64,000 bases of DNA from Streptacidiphilus fuscans. GTDB lineage: Bacteria > Actinomycetota > Actinomycetes > Streptomycetales > Streptomycetaceae. The notes under the pieces were generated by a model that was given only the letters and a program-made list of their open reading frames with translations, was not told where the DNA came from and made no database searches. Below, one piece after another: positions 26,329-35,276 of this stretch. Position numbers and translations under genes: made by a program. Position 1 is the stretch's first letter. Every line of letters starts with the position of its first letter. The stretch is taken from NCBI RefSeq assembly GCF_015690355.1, contig NZ_JADPRT010000021.1, forward strand, positions 1-64,000, given 5' to 3'.

Positions 26329-27612
26329 GTGGACGCCATCTCCGTCATCCGCGCGAAGCGCGACCGCGCCGAGCTGACCGACGCTCAGATCGACTGGGTG
26401 ATCGACGCCTATACCCGCGGCGAGGTCGCCGACGAGCAGATGTCCGCGCTGGCGATGGCGATCCTGCTCAACGGCATGAACCTGCGCGAGATCTCCCGCT
26501 GGACCGAGGCGATGATCCGCTCCGGCGTCCGGATGGACTTCTCCTCGCTGCCGCTGCCGACCACGGACAAGCACTCCACCGGCGGCGTCGGCGACAAGAT
26601 CACCCTCCCGCTCGCCCCGCTCGTCGCGGCCTGCGGCGCGGCCGTGCCGCAGCTCTCCGGCCGTGGGCTCGGCCACACCGGCGGCACGCTGGACAAGCTG
26701 GAGTCGATCCCCGGCTGGCAGGCGCTGCTCTCCAATGACGAGATGATGCACGTGCTGCGCGAGGCCGGCGCGGTCATCTGCGCGGCGGGCGACGGCCTCG
26801 CCCCGGCGGACAAGAAGCTCTACGCGCTGCGCGACGTCACCGGCACGGTCGAGGCGATCCCGCTGATCGCGTCCTCGATCATGTCCAAGAAGATCGCCGA
26901 GGGCACCGGCGCGCTGGTCCTGGACGTCAAGGTCGGCTCGGGCGCGTTCATGAAGAACCTGGCCGACGCGCAGGAGCTGGCCCGCACCATGGTCGGCCTC
27001 GGCAAGGCGGCGGGCGTCAACACCGTCGCGCTGCTGACGGACATGAGCACGCCCCTGGGCCTCACGGCGGGCAACGCGCTGGAGGTGCGCGAGTCGGTCG
27101 AGGTGCTGGCGGGCGGCGGCCCGGCGGACGTGGTCGAGCTGACGCTGGCGCTGGCCCGCGAGATGCTGGCCGCTGCGGGCGTGAGCGGCAAGGACCCCGA
27201 GACCGCCCTCAAGGACGGCTCCGCGATGGACCACTGGCGTCGCATGATCGCCGCCCAGGGTGGCGACCCGGACGCGACGCTTCCGGTCGCCCGCGAGCAG
27301 CACGTCGTCACAGCCCCCGCCACCGGCCTGCTGACCGGCCTGGACGCCTACGCCGTCGGCGTCGCCGCCTGGCGCCTCGGCGCGGGCCGCGCGCGCAAGG
27401 AGGACCCGGTGCAGGCCGGCGCGGGCGTCGAGATCCACGCCAAGCCCGGCGACAAGGTCACCGCGGGCCAGCCGCTGCTGACCCTGCACACCGACACCCC
27501 GGACCGCTTCGCCTACGCCCTGGAGGCGCTCGACGTCGACGGCGCGGTCACCGTCGCCCCGGAGGGCAAGGACTTCCGCCCGACCCCGATCGTCCTCGAC
27601 CGGATCGCCTGA
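26329..27612 (+). CDS. deoA: pyrimidine-nucleoside / thymidine phosphorylase
   Basis: A 427-residue phosphorylase that cleaves thymidine, deoxyuridine or uridine with phosphate to the base and (deoxy)ribose-1-phosphate. It has the signature KHSTGGVGDKITLPLAP near residue 80, SGRGLGHTGGTLDKLESIPG, and a C-terminal PYNP domain. GTG 26329 has CAGGAG upstream. It carries its own promoter and operator, separate from the transporter operon. Length favours the broad-specificity pyrimidine form. Confidence 0.95.
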   Translation: MDAISVIRAKRDRAELTDAQIDWVIDAYTRGEVADEQMSALAMAILLNGMNLREISRWTEAMIRSGVRMDFSSLPLPTTDKHSTGGVGDKITLPLAPLVAACGAAVPQLSGRGLGHTGGTLDKLESIPGWQALLSNDEMMHVLREAGAVICAAGDGLAPADKKLYALRDVTGTVEAIPLIASSIMSKKIAEGTGALVLDVKVGSGAFMKNLADAQELARTMVGLGKAAGVNTVALLTDMSTPLGLTAGNALEVRESVEVLAGGGPADVVELTLALAREMLAAAGVSGKDPETALKDGSAMDHWRRMIAAQGGDPDATLPVAREQHVVTAPATGLLTGLDAYAVGVAAWRLGAGRARKEDPVQAGAGVEIHAKPGDKVTAGQPLLTLHTDTPDRFAYALEALDVDGAVTVAPEGKDFRPTPIVLDRIA

Positions 27613-27655
27613 GCGCGGGTCCGGCCGGAGCGCGGCTCCAGCAGGTCGGGCCGTT

Positions 27656-28870
27656 TCACGGCCGGGCGTGGACGGCGACGAAGTCGCGGCTGGAGTAGTC
27701 GTAGTAGCGGGTGGGCGCGCGGACGAAGTTGACCAGGTTGTGGGGGACCGGGTCCTTCGCGTCGTGGGTGGCGTCGTAGGAGATGTAGGACGGCCAGCTC
27801 AGGTTGATGTCCAGCATCATCGCCGTCACCGCGCCCGCTCGCTGCAGCATCGTCGCCAGGTCCTGGACGGTCAGCAGGCGTCCGCCGACGTAGACGACGT
27901 CGCCGTTGCGGTCGACGCCGACGCCCGAGCGGGCGACCGCCGGGTTGCCGCCGTCGTCCAGGCCCCAGGTGGAGACGCCGCCGTAGCGGGCGTCGTCGGT
28001 GACCTGACCGTTCAACACCAGCGGGACCAGGCACTGGCGGACGCCGGTCACGTCCGGCGTCATCGCGACCGTCCGGCCCCAGACGCCGACGGAGAGCGAG
28101 CCGTCCTTGTGGAAGACCTCCGACGCCGCGCCGTCACGCAGCGCGCCCACGGTCCGCCCGTCGAGGTAGAAGCCGCCGTGGGAGTCGCCGTTGGACACCT
28201 TGAAGCCGCCGTTGAAGGCGGCGACCAGGCCGAGGCGCTGGCTCGGCGGGATGGTCGGCGGGACCGGCCAGGTCCCGCCCGGCTCCAGCACACCGGGGTG
28301 GAGGTCGAACCGGAGCGCCTTCTGCTTCATCCAGACCACGCCCACCGGGTTGGCGCTGTCGTAGGCGGCCCACCGGACCAGCGTGCTCTGGATCACCGGC
28401 TGGCCGTCCTCCGTCACCAGCGGGGTGAAGACGCCCTCGCCGTGCTGGGCGGGGGAGACCAGCGGCTGGACCGCCGCGTGCATCGGGATCGGCGGGACGG
28501 TCCGCGTCGGCTTCCGCGCCGGGTGAACGGCCGTCAGGGTGTGGGCCTGTGCCGCCGTGCCGTACGGGACGCAGGCGAGGCTGCGGGCGGAGTGCTGGTG
28601 CCGGTTGTCGACCAGGTCGACGACGGAGCTCAGGCCGTGGCAGCGTCCCCAGTGCGCGAGCTTGGTCTCGGTCCCGTCCGGGCCGGGGGTGGCCAGCGCG
28701 TCCTCCACGCAGTAGCCGACACCGGCGGCGAGGGCCAGGGCGGTGCCCAGCGCCGTCCAGCGGAGCCGCTTGGGGGTGAAGGCGCCCTTTCCGAACCGGG
28801 GCAGTTCGAACCGGGCCAGTCTGATCCGAGGAACTCTGAACCGCGGCGCTCTGATCTGGGGCAGTCGCAT
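27656..28870 (-). CDS. membrane-anchored phosphodiester glycosidase-like protein
   Basis: A 404-residue protein with a repetitive basic N-terminus (RAPRFR, VPRIRL, ELPRFG), one hydrophobic helix near residues 38-55, and an extracellular NAGPA/phosphodiester glycosidase-type domain. That domain contains LVAAFNGGFK, GGFYLDGRTVG and a C-terminal AMMLDINLSWPSY. The family removes sugar from phosphodiester-linked glycans; the bacterial substrate here is unknown, though a wall polymer is plausible. The ATG has GAAGAGG upstream. It converges with deoA at only 43 bases. Confidence 0.8.
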   Translation of the reverse strand: MRLPQIRAPRFRVPRIRLARFELPRFGKGAFTPKRLRWTALGTALALAAGVGYCVEDALATPGPDGTETKLAHWGRCHGLSSVVDLVDNRHQHSARSLACVPYGTAAQAHTLTAVHPARKPTRTVPPIPMHAAVQPLVSPAQHGEGVFTPLVTEDGQPVIQSTLVRWAAYDSANPVGVVWMKQKALRFDLHPGVLEPGGTWPVPPTIPPSQRLGLVAAFNGGFKVSNGDSHGGFYLDGRTVGALRDGAASEVFHKDGSLSVGVWGRTVAMTPDVTGVRQCLVPLVLNGQVTDDARYGGVSTWGLDDGGNPAVARSGVGVDRNGDVVYVGGRLLTVQDLATMLQRAGAVTAMMLDINLSWPSYISYDATHDAKDPVPHNLVNFVRAPTRYYDYSSRDFVAVHARP

Positions 28871-28983
28871 GGGGACCTCTTCGCTCGGCGCACAGGTCCG
28901 GGGAGATGTACCCCTTCGCGAGCGGCCCGCCGGGAAGTTCACCCTCCCGGCGGACCTGGTCCCGCGACGCGTCCCGGCGGGAC

Positions 28984-30267
28984 CTACCCGAGCGCGGTCG
29001 CCTGAGCACGCCGCAGGTGGGCGGCCGAGACGGAGCCGTAGGCCGTCACGCCCAGTGCCAGGACCATCGCCGCCAGCGCCACCATGACCGTCGCGTTCCA
29101 GCCGGCCGCGTGGTACGCGTCCGCGCCGACCGAGCCGCCGAGGCTGTTGCCGAGGTAGTACGCCGCCAGGTAGAGCGCCGAGGCCTGCGCCCGGCCGGTC
29201 GTGGCCGTCCTGCCGACCGCCGCCGAGGCGACGCAGTGGCCGGTGAAGAAGCCCGCCGTGATCAGCACCAGGCCGATCAGGGTCAGCGGCAGCGAGTCGG
29301 GCAGGGTCAGCAGCAGGCCGACCGAGGTCGTCCCGGCGGCGACGTACAGCGCGCCGCGCCGTCCCAGCCGGGCGCCCACCCGGGCGGAGAGGGCCGAGGC
29401 GACCGTGCCGACGAGGTAGACCACGAAGATGGAGCTCGCCAGGGCCTGCGGCAGGTTGAACGGCGCGGCGACCAGCCGGAATCCGAGCACGGTGTAGACC
29501 GCGCCGAAGACGGTCATGAAGAGCAGGCCGAGCGCGAAGAGCCGGGACAGCAGCGGGTTCCGGATGTGCCCGGTGACGGTCCGCCACAGGGCACGCGGGT
29601 TGACCGGTCCGGGACGGAAGCACCGCGCCCGGGGGATCAGCACCCGGAACGCGATCGCGCACAGCAGCGACGCGACGGCGACGGCAGCCAGCCCGGCCCG
29701 CCACCCGTACGCGCCCGCGACGACGCCGGAGAGCAGTCGGCCGCTCATTCCGCCGATGCTGTTGCCCGCGACGTAGAGGCCCATCGCCGGGGCGAGCGCG
29801 GACGGGTGGACCTCCTCGGCGAGGAAGGCCATCGCCGTCGCGGGCAGCCCCGCGAGCGCGACGCCCTGCAGACCGCGCAGCGTGGTCAGCACCGCCAGGC
29901 TGTCGGTGAACGGCAGCACCAGCGCGATGACCACCGCGGCGAAGACGGAGGCGGTCATGATCTGCGTCCGCCCGAACCGCTCGGAGAGCGCGCTGATCGG
30001 GATCACCGCGAGCGCGAGCCCGATGGACGCGGCGGAGACGGTCCAACTGGCCTGCCCCGGCGTCAGGTGGAGCCCCTGGGAGAGGGAGGGGAGAAGCGCC
30101 TGGGTCGAGTAGAGCAGCAGGAAGGTGGCCAGACCCGCTCCGAAGAGCGCCAGCTGGGTGCGGCGCAGTCCGGGGGAGCCGGGCCGATGGCGCAGGTCGG
30201 CGTCGGGAAGGTCGAGGTGGAGGTCGGGGAGGGTGGCGCTGCTGGCTGGGGCTGCTTCCGCTGGCAT
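28984..30267 (-). CDS. major facilitator superfamily exporter
   Basis: A 427-residue 12-helix MFS protein. After a 35-residue cytoplasmic N-terminus come TQLALFGAGLATFLLLYSTQ and the loop 2-3 motif LSERFGRTQIM. The pattern is that of the AraJ/YnfM-like drug or metabolite exporter group. It is divergent from a LysR regulator with a shared palindrome, so it is probably the regulator's target. The exported compound is unknown. Confidence 0.88.
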   Translation of the reverse strand: MPAEAAPASSATLPDLHLDLPDADLRHRPGSPGLRRTQLALFGAGLATFLLLYSTQALLPSLSQGLHLTPGQASWTVSAASIGLALAVIPISALSERFGRTQIMTASVFAAVVIALVLPFTDSLAVLTTLRGLQGVALAGLPATAMAFLAEEVHPSALAPAMGLYVAGNSIGGMSGRLLSGVVAGAYGWRAGLAAVAVASLLCAIAFRVLIPRARCFRPGPVNPRALWRTVTGHIRNPLLSRLFALGLLFMTVFGAVYTVLGFRLVAAPFNLPQALASSIFVVYLVGTVASALSARVGARLGRRGALYVAAGTTSVGLLLTLPDSLPLTLIGLVLITAGFFTGHCVASAAVGRTATTGRAQASALYLAAYYLGNSLGGSVGADAYHAAGWNATVMVALAAMVLALGVTAYGSVSAAHLRRAQATALG

Positions 30268-30288
30268 GCTCCGAAACTAGAACCGACG

Positions 30289-30313
30289 CATTGATGCGTC
30301 CAATACATCAATG
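30289..30313. promoter_or_regulatory. palindrome between MFS and LysR genes
   Basis: CATTGATG, 9 bases, then CATCAATG: a perfect 8-base inverted repeat in the 62-base divergent promoter region. A T-rich/A-rich palindrome in this position is typical of a LysR-type recognition site controlling both genes. Confidence 0.75.
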
Positions 30314-30329
30314 AGCGAGAATCCATACC

Positions 30330-31298
30330 ATGAGGCATCATCGCAGCCTGGAGCCCACCTCCCTGCCGACGGAACCGGCCGAGCTGTCGCCCAGATCACC
30401 TGCGGCGCTGCTCTCCCCGCTGCTGGCGCAGTTCGCGGCGGTCGCCCGGCAGGAGCACGTGACCCGGGCGGCGGCGGAGCTGGCCATGCCCCAGCCGACG
30501 CTGAGCCGGGCGGTGGCCAGGCTGGAGTCCGAGCTGGGGGTCGCCCTGCTCTCCCGTGAGGGACGCGCGGTCCGGCTGACCCGCGCCGGACGGGTCTTCC
30601 TCGCCTCGGTGGAACGGTCGTTGGCCGAGCTGGAACGCGGCGTGGACGCCGCCCGCGCCGAGGCGGACCCGATGGGCGGCCGGGTCGCGTTCGGCTTCCT
30701 GCACACCATGGGGACGGAGGCGGTGCCGATGCTGCTGCGCGGCTTCCGCGCGGAGTTCCCCCGGGTGCGGTTCCAGCTGGTGCAGGACTACGGCGAGGCC
30801 ATGCTGGACCGGCTGCGCGAGGGGGAGTTGGACCTGTGCCTGCTGTCTCCCCGCCCGGAGCTACCGGATCTGACGTCACGTCGGATGGGGGAGCAGCGGC
30901 TGCGCCTGGTCGTCCCGGCGGAGCACCGGTTGGCCGGACGCCGACGGGTACGGCTGGAGGAGTTCGCCGAGGACACCTTCGTCACCCTGGTCCCGGGCTA
31001 CGGGATGCGCCGGATCACCGACAGCCTGTGGGCGGAGGCCGGGTTCACGCCACGCATCTCCTTCGAGGGCGAGGAGGCGGAGACGCTGCGCGGTCTGGTG
31101 GCCGCGGGCCTCGGCGTCGCCGTGCTGCCGCCGGCGTCGGTGCCGCGCTCCGACGTGGTGGAGCTGGCCCTCACCTCCGCCGCAGCCCGCCGCGAGCTGG
31201 CCCTGGCCTGGTCCTCGGTCCGTCCGCTCCCGCCGCCGGCCGAGGCGTTCCGCGACTACGTCCTCTCGGAGAAGGACCACCTGCCGCTGCACAGTTGA
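30330..31298 (+). CDS. LysR-family transcriptional regulator
   Basis: A 322-residue regulator. The N-terminal winged helix-turn-helix is at about residues 28-88 (HVTRAAAELAMPQPTLSRAV, then LGVALLSREGR). A LysR-type ligand-binding domain follows, with FGFLHTMGTEAVP, LRLVVPAEHRL and GLGVAVLPPAS. The extra 25 N-terminal residues are Pro/Ser-rich, so a later start is possible. It very likely regulates the divergent MFS gene through the palindrome at 30289-30313. Confidence 0.9.
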   Translation: MRHHRSLEPTSLPTEPAELSPRSPAALLSPLLAQFAAVARQEHVTRAAAELAMPQPTLSRAVARLESELGVALLSREGRAVRLTRAGRVFLASVERSLAELERGVDAARAEADPMGGRVAFGFLHTMGTEAVPMLLRGFRAEFPRVRFQLVQDYGEAMLDRLREGELDLCLLSPRPELPDLTSRRMGEQRLRLVVPAEHRLAGRRRVRLEEFAEDTFVTLVPGYGMRRITDSLWAEAGFTPRISFEGEEAETLRGLVAAGLGVAVLPPASVPRSDVVELALTSAAARRELALAWSSVRPLPPPAEAFRDYVLSEKDHLPLHS

Positions 31299-31342
31299 CC
31301 GGCTGCCCGGATCCGTCCCGGCGGTTGTGATCGTTCCGTGTG

Positions 31343-31369
31343 CAGGCCGGAACCGCTGTGACCGGCCTG
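31343..31369 (+). terminator. hairpin after the LysR gene
   Basis: CAGGCCGG and CCGGCCTG are separated by 11 bases, 44 bases after the LysR stop. A candidate promoter for the protease (TACGAT at 31384-31389) follows. Confidence 0.4.
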
Positions 31370-31486
31370 TATGACGCCTCGCTACGATGCGCACTGACGT
31401 GCGAGGAATGTGCATGACGACCGGGGGGCCGCGCGCGTCTGTCGGTGTGTCATGACTCCCGGACGAGCTTCGAGGAGAAGGCACCT

Positions 31487-33850
31487 GTGAGCTACCCGCC
31501 TTACGGCAGCGGCCCCGGCGGCAACCAGCCCCAGCCGAACAACCCGTACCAGAGCGGCTTTCCGCCGCAGGGGCAGCCTCCGCAGCAGCAGCCCGCGAAC
31601 CCGTACAACTCGGGTCCGGCCACGCCGCCCTCGCCCTACGGTGGGCAGCCTGCTTACGGCGGGCAGTCCCCGTACGGTGGTCAGCCGCCGTACGGCGGCG
31701 GGCAGCCGCCCTTCGGCGGCGGGCCGGGTATACCCGGCGGACCGGGTGGTCCGGGTGGCTCCGATGGTCCCGGCGGTGGTGGGCCGCGGCGGTCCAGAAA
31801 GAAGCTGTTGATCACGGTGGGCGTGGTGCTCGTCGTGCTTGCCGGCGGCGGCGCGGTGGCCATGGCTGTGGGGAGCGGCAACGCGGTCCACACCTCGGCC
31901 GCGGGTGGGAGCAGCTGGAGCCCGCCGTCCTGGGCGACGAAGCAGAACGACATCGGCGCGGCAGACCCCAAGACCAAGGTCCAAGGCACCGTCTGGCTGG
32001 CCAAGAAGGACCCGAACAGCCTGGCCGAGTACGCCGAGAGCGTCGCTACACCGGGATCGCCGGACTACCACAAGTATCTGACGCCTGCTCAGTTCGCCTC
32101 GCAGTTCACCAATGCACCGGACGCCAGCAGCGCTGTCGCCGGATGGGTGCAGCAGGCAGGCATGACGATCGTCTCGCAGGACGACCAGTCCATCGTCGTC
32201 TCCACGACCCTGGGCGAGGTCGAGAACATCCTCAAGGTGCAGGTCGACAAATACAAGCACGACGGCCGGGTGGACATCGCGCCCACCACTCAGCCGCAGT
32301 ACCCGTCCGACGTCGGTCAGTACGTAGCGAGCGTCACTGGTCTGACGACGTCTTCACCGGTCTTCGGTGGCTTCCCCGACAAGGCGGCTCCTGCGCCGAA
32401 GAAGAAGGGGAAGGTAGTCGCGGCAAGTCCGGGAAAGTACGCGCCTGCCAGCGCCAGTGGTTTCAGTACGCAGTACTGCAGCGTCTACTGGGGTCAGAAG
32501 CACTGGAACGATGCCCCGCCCGGGCCTGGCGGCTCACTTCCGATGGAGAACTGTGGCTACACCCCGGACCAGCTGCGGCATGCATACGGCGTGGCGCAGA
32601 GCGGCCTGACCGGTAAGGGCGTGACCGTTGCCGTGGTGGACGCGTACGCCTCGCCGACCATCGTGCAGGATCTGGCGCGGTACAACCAGGAGATGGGGTT
32701 GCCCCAGTTCGCTCCCGGCCAGTTCTCGCAGGTGGCGCCAAATGGTGGCTTCAACTTGGACACCAACCCCTCGGACGTCCAAGAGTGGGCGGGCGAGGAA
32801 TCGATGGACATCGAGGCCATCCACACCATGGCCCCTGCTGCGAAGATCGTTTACTACGGGACGCCCTCCAGCAGCGACTCGGACTTCGACACCGCGTTGG
32901 AGGCGATCGTCGCCAAGCACACGGCGGACATCGTCAGCTGTTCGTGGGGCAGCCCTGAAGCCGGGAGTGCTGAGGAGGAGTTCCAGGCGAGGACTCAGAT
33001 TTTCGAGCAGGGAGCGGCTGAGGGCATCGGCTTCAACTTCTCCGCCGGAGACAACGGCGACTACACGGTCCCTGCTCGGGGGAGCTCCGACCCGAATGAC
33101 GTCCAGCCGTCGCCGGCGGTCGACTTTCCGACCTCCGACCCGTTCGTGACCTCGGTGGGCGGCACCAGCCTTGGCATCGGCGCCAACGGCAACTACCTCT
33201 GGGAGAGCGGCTGGGGTGACGTGTCGCACACGCTCGCCGGGAGCAGTTGGGGTTCTACCCCGGGTTTCGGTGGCGGTGGTGGCGGAGGGAACAGCAAGAT
33301 CTTCCCTCAGCCCGTGTACCAAAAGGGCGTGGTGCCCGACTCGCTGACCACCACGGCCACCGGAACTGCGAACCGTGAGGTGCCCGACATCAGCATGGAC
33401 GGCGACGGCTACACCGGCATCCTTGAGGGGGAGACGTTGAACGGCACGATCAGCGTCGACCCCAATGCCAGCGGCTCGGGCGCGACCTTCAGTGAGAGCG
33501 GTGGCCAGTACACCTACTACCAGGACGGCGGCACCAGTCTCGCCGCCCCGCTCTTCTCCGGGGTCGAGGCGCTGGCCCAGCAAGCCGCGGGTGGCGTGGC
33601 CGTGGGATTCGCCAATCCTGTGCTGTACAAACTGAACGGGACCTCCGCGCTCCATGACATCCAGGGGCCGCCTGCTCGGCTTGGGTACGAGCCGGCCCAG
33701 GAGACCTGGGACCAGAGTCAGACTCCGGTGATGATCCAGATGGATGCGGACACCTCGCTGAAGGCCACACCCGGCTACGACGACATCACCGGAAAGGGCA
33801 GCCCCGCACCCGGCTTCCTGACCTGGTTCAAGGATCACCCGAACGGCTGA
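31487..33850 (+). CDS. membrane-anchored sedolisin (S53) protease
   Basis: A 787-residue protein. Residues 1-100 are Pro/Gly/Gln/Tyr-rich with repeats such as YGGQPPYGG and PGGPGG. After RRSRKK a hydrophobic helix spans about 106-126, then a pro-kumamolisin domain and the S53 catalytic domain. The catalytic set is Glu437 and Asp441 (GEESMDIEA), Asp522 (SAGDNG) and Ser684 (GGTSLAAP); the calcium-site segment DDITGKGSPAPG is at the C-terminus. The N-terminal layout predicts a type II membrane protein rather than a classical secreted protease. GTG 31487 has CGAGGAG upstream. Third-position G/C looks a little lower than in neighbours. Confidence 0.88.
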   Translation: MSYPPYGSGPGGNQPQPNNPYQSGFPPQGQPPQQQPANPYNSGPATPPSPYGGQPAYGGQSPYGGQPPYGGGQPPFGGGPGIPGGPGGPGGSDGPGGGGPRRSRKKLLITVGVVLVVLAGGGAVAMAVGSGNAVHTSAAGGSSWSPPSWATKQNDIGAADPKTKVQGTVWLAKKDPNSLAEYAESVATPGSPDYHKYLTPAQFASQFTNAPDASSAVAGWVQQAGMTIVSQDDQSIVVSTTLGEVENILKVQVDKYKHDGRVDIAPTTQPQYPSDVGQYVASVTGLTTSSPVFGGFPDKAAPAPKKKGKVVAASPGKYAPASASGFSTQYCSVYWGQKHWNDAPPGPGGSLPMENCGYTPDQLRHAYGVAQSGLTGKGVTVAVVDAYASPTIVQDLARYNQEMGLPQFAPGQFSQVAPNGGFNLDTNPSDVQEWAGEESMDIEAIHTMAPAAKIVYYGTPSSSDSDFDTALEAIVAKHTADIVSCSWGSPEAGSAEEEFQARTQIFEQGAAEGIGFNFSAGDNGDYTVPARGSSDPNDVQPSPAVDFPTSDPFVTSVGGTSLGIGANGNYLWESGWGDVSHTLAGSSWGSTPGFGGGGGGGNSKIFPQPVYQKGVVPDSLTTTATGTANREVPDISMDGDGYTGILEGETLNGTISVDPNASGSGATFSESGGQYTYYQDGGTSLAAPLFSGVEALAQQAAGGVAVGFANPVLYKLNGTSALHDIQGPPARLGYEPAQETWDQSQTPVMIQMDADTSLKATPGYDDITGKGSPAPGFLTWFKDHPNG

Positions 33851-33872
33851 GCAGGAACGCTCCTTGCACGGA

Positions 33873-33913
33873 GGGTGCCCAGGGCCGCGTCGTACCGGCT
33901 GACCTGGGCACCC
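33873..33913 (+). terminator. 11-bp hairpin after the protease gene
   Basis: GGGTGCCCAGG and CCTGGGCACCC form a perfect 11-base-pair stem with a 19-base loop, followed by TTGCTGTTT. It sits 22 bases after the protease stop and insulates add. Confidence 0.75.
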
Positions 33914-33956
33914 TTGCTGTTTCGTGCCCTGCGCGACGGTGGACTCAGGAGTTGCA

Positions 33957-33970
33957 TCTACGCGCGTAGG
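33957..33970 (+). promoter_or_regulatory. CTACGCGCGTAG-type operator at add
   Basis: TCTACGCGCGTAGG, one base from the perfect palindrome. The candidate -10 TACCAT at 33974-33979 follows after 3 bases and the ATG at 33986 is 6 bases later. The operator therefore fills the -35/-10 spacer of a leaderless promoter. Confidence 0.85.
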
Positions 33971-33985
33971 CGCTACCATCGGCAA

Positions 33986-35107
33986 ATGGTGACCCAGACT
34001 CCTCACAGCCCTCTTGCCACACCGGAGCAGATCCGCCGCGCGCCCAAGGTCGTCCTGCACGATCACCTCGACGGTGGCCTGCGCCCGCAGACGATCATCG
34101 AGCTCGCCGACGCCGTCGGATACGACGCTCTCCCCGAGCGGGACGCGGCCAAGCTCGGCCAGTGGTTCCGTGACGCCGCCGACTCCGGCTCGCTGGAGCG
34201 GTACCTGGAGACCTTCGCCCACACCTGTGCCGTGATGCAGACCCGCGAGGCGCTGATCCGCGTCGCCGCCGACTGCGCCGAGGACCTGGCCGCCGACGGC
34301 GTCGTCTACGCCGAGGTGCGGTACGCGCCGGAGCAGCACCTGGAGCACGGGCTGACGCTCGACGAGGTGGTCGAGGCCGTCAACGAGGGCTTCCGCCTCG
34401 GCGAGGAGCGCGCCCGCGCGAACGGCGACCGGATCAAGGTCGGCACGCTGCTCACCGCCATGCGCCACGCCGCCCGCTCCCGCGAGATCGCCGAGCTGGC
34501 CAACCGCTACCGCGACCACGGCGTCGTCGGCTTCGACATCGCCGGTGCCGAGGCCGGTCACCCGCCGACCCGGCACCTGGACGCGTTCGAGTACCTGGCG
34601 GGCGAGAACAACCACTTCACCATCCACGCCGGTGAGGCCTTCGGTCTGCCCTCCATCTGGGAGGCGATCCAGTGCTGCGGCGCCGACCGTCTCGGCCACG
34701 GCGTCCGCATCATCGACGACATCACCGTCAAGGACGACGGCAAGGTCGAGCTCGGCCGACTCGCCGCCTACGTCCGCGACAAGCGCATCCCGCTGGAGAT
34801 GTGCCCCACCTCCAACCTGCAGACCGGCGCGGCGAGTTCCTACGCCGAGCACCCGATCGGCCTGCTGCGCCGCCTCCACTTCCGGGTCACCGTCAACACC
34901 GACAACCGGTTGATGAGCGGCACCAGCATGAGCCAGGAGTTCCAGCACCTGGTGGACGCCTTCGGCTACACCCTGGACGACCTGCAGTGGTTCACCGTCA
35001 ATGCGATGAAGAGCGCGTTCATCCCCTTCGACGACCGGCTGGCCATGATCAACGAGGTGATCAAGCCCGGCTACGCCGCACTCAAGGCGGAGTGGCTCTT
35101 CTCCTGA
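33986..35107 (+). CDS. add: adenosine deaminase
   Basis: A 373-residue zinc enzyme converting adenosine and deoxyadenosine to inosine and deoxyinosine. Motifs are HDHLDGG at residues 25-31 (zinc ligands; bacterial enzymes usually read HxHLDG), FTIHAGEAFG, DRLGHGVRI and VNTDNRLMSG with the catalytic or zinc Asp. The product suits the trimeric purine nucleoside phosphorylase encoded at 48615. The ATG at 33986 fits a leaderless transcript from TACCAT. Confidence 0.96.
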   Translation: MVTQTPHSPLATPEQIRRAPKVVLHDHLDGGLRPQTIIELADAVGYDALPERDAAKLGQWFRDAADSGSLERYLETFAHTCAVMQTREALIRVAADCAEDLAADGVVYAEVRYAPEQHLEHGLTLDEVVEAVNEGFRLGEERARANGDRIKVGTLLTAMRHAARSREIAELANRYRDHGVVGFDIAGAEAGHPPTRHLDAFEYLAGENNHFTIHAGEAFGLPSIWEAIQCCGADRLGHGVRIIDDITVKDDGKVELGRLAAYVRDKRIPLEMCPTSNLQTGAASSYAEHPIGLLRRLHFRVTVNTDNRLMSGTSMSQEFQHLVDAFGYTLDDLQWFTVNAMKSAFIPFDDRLAMINEVIKPGYAALKAEWLFS

Positions 35108-35124
35108 GCTCTCCCTGAGAGCTC
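35106..35124 (+). terminator. hairpin at the end of add
   Basis: GAGCTCTC, CCT, GAGAGCTC: a perfect 8-base-pair stem that begins within the add stop codon. No T-run follows. Confidence 0.55.
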
Positions 35125-35276
35125 CTGGGCGCCCCAGTTCCCGTCACCCTTTCGAGGGATACGGGATTTGGGGCGGGCCAGGCCTCGTGGATACGTTGGG
35201 CGGCCAGTCGGGCACCGGTAGTGACTGCCGGAGCCCGGCGGCACACGACGCAGACGAGGACACGAGGAGACCGCTC

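Noticed and set aside
27656..30046. Single reverse frame of 796 codons spanning the glycosidase and the MFS gene
   Set aside because: Only the part from ATG 28870 has a recognisable domain. Upstream it is an out-of-frame shadow of the MFS gene, so this is not a fusion.
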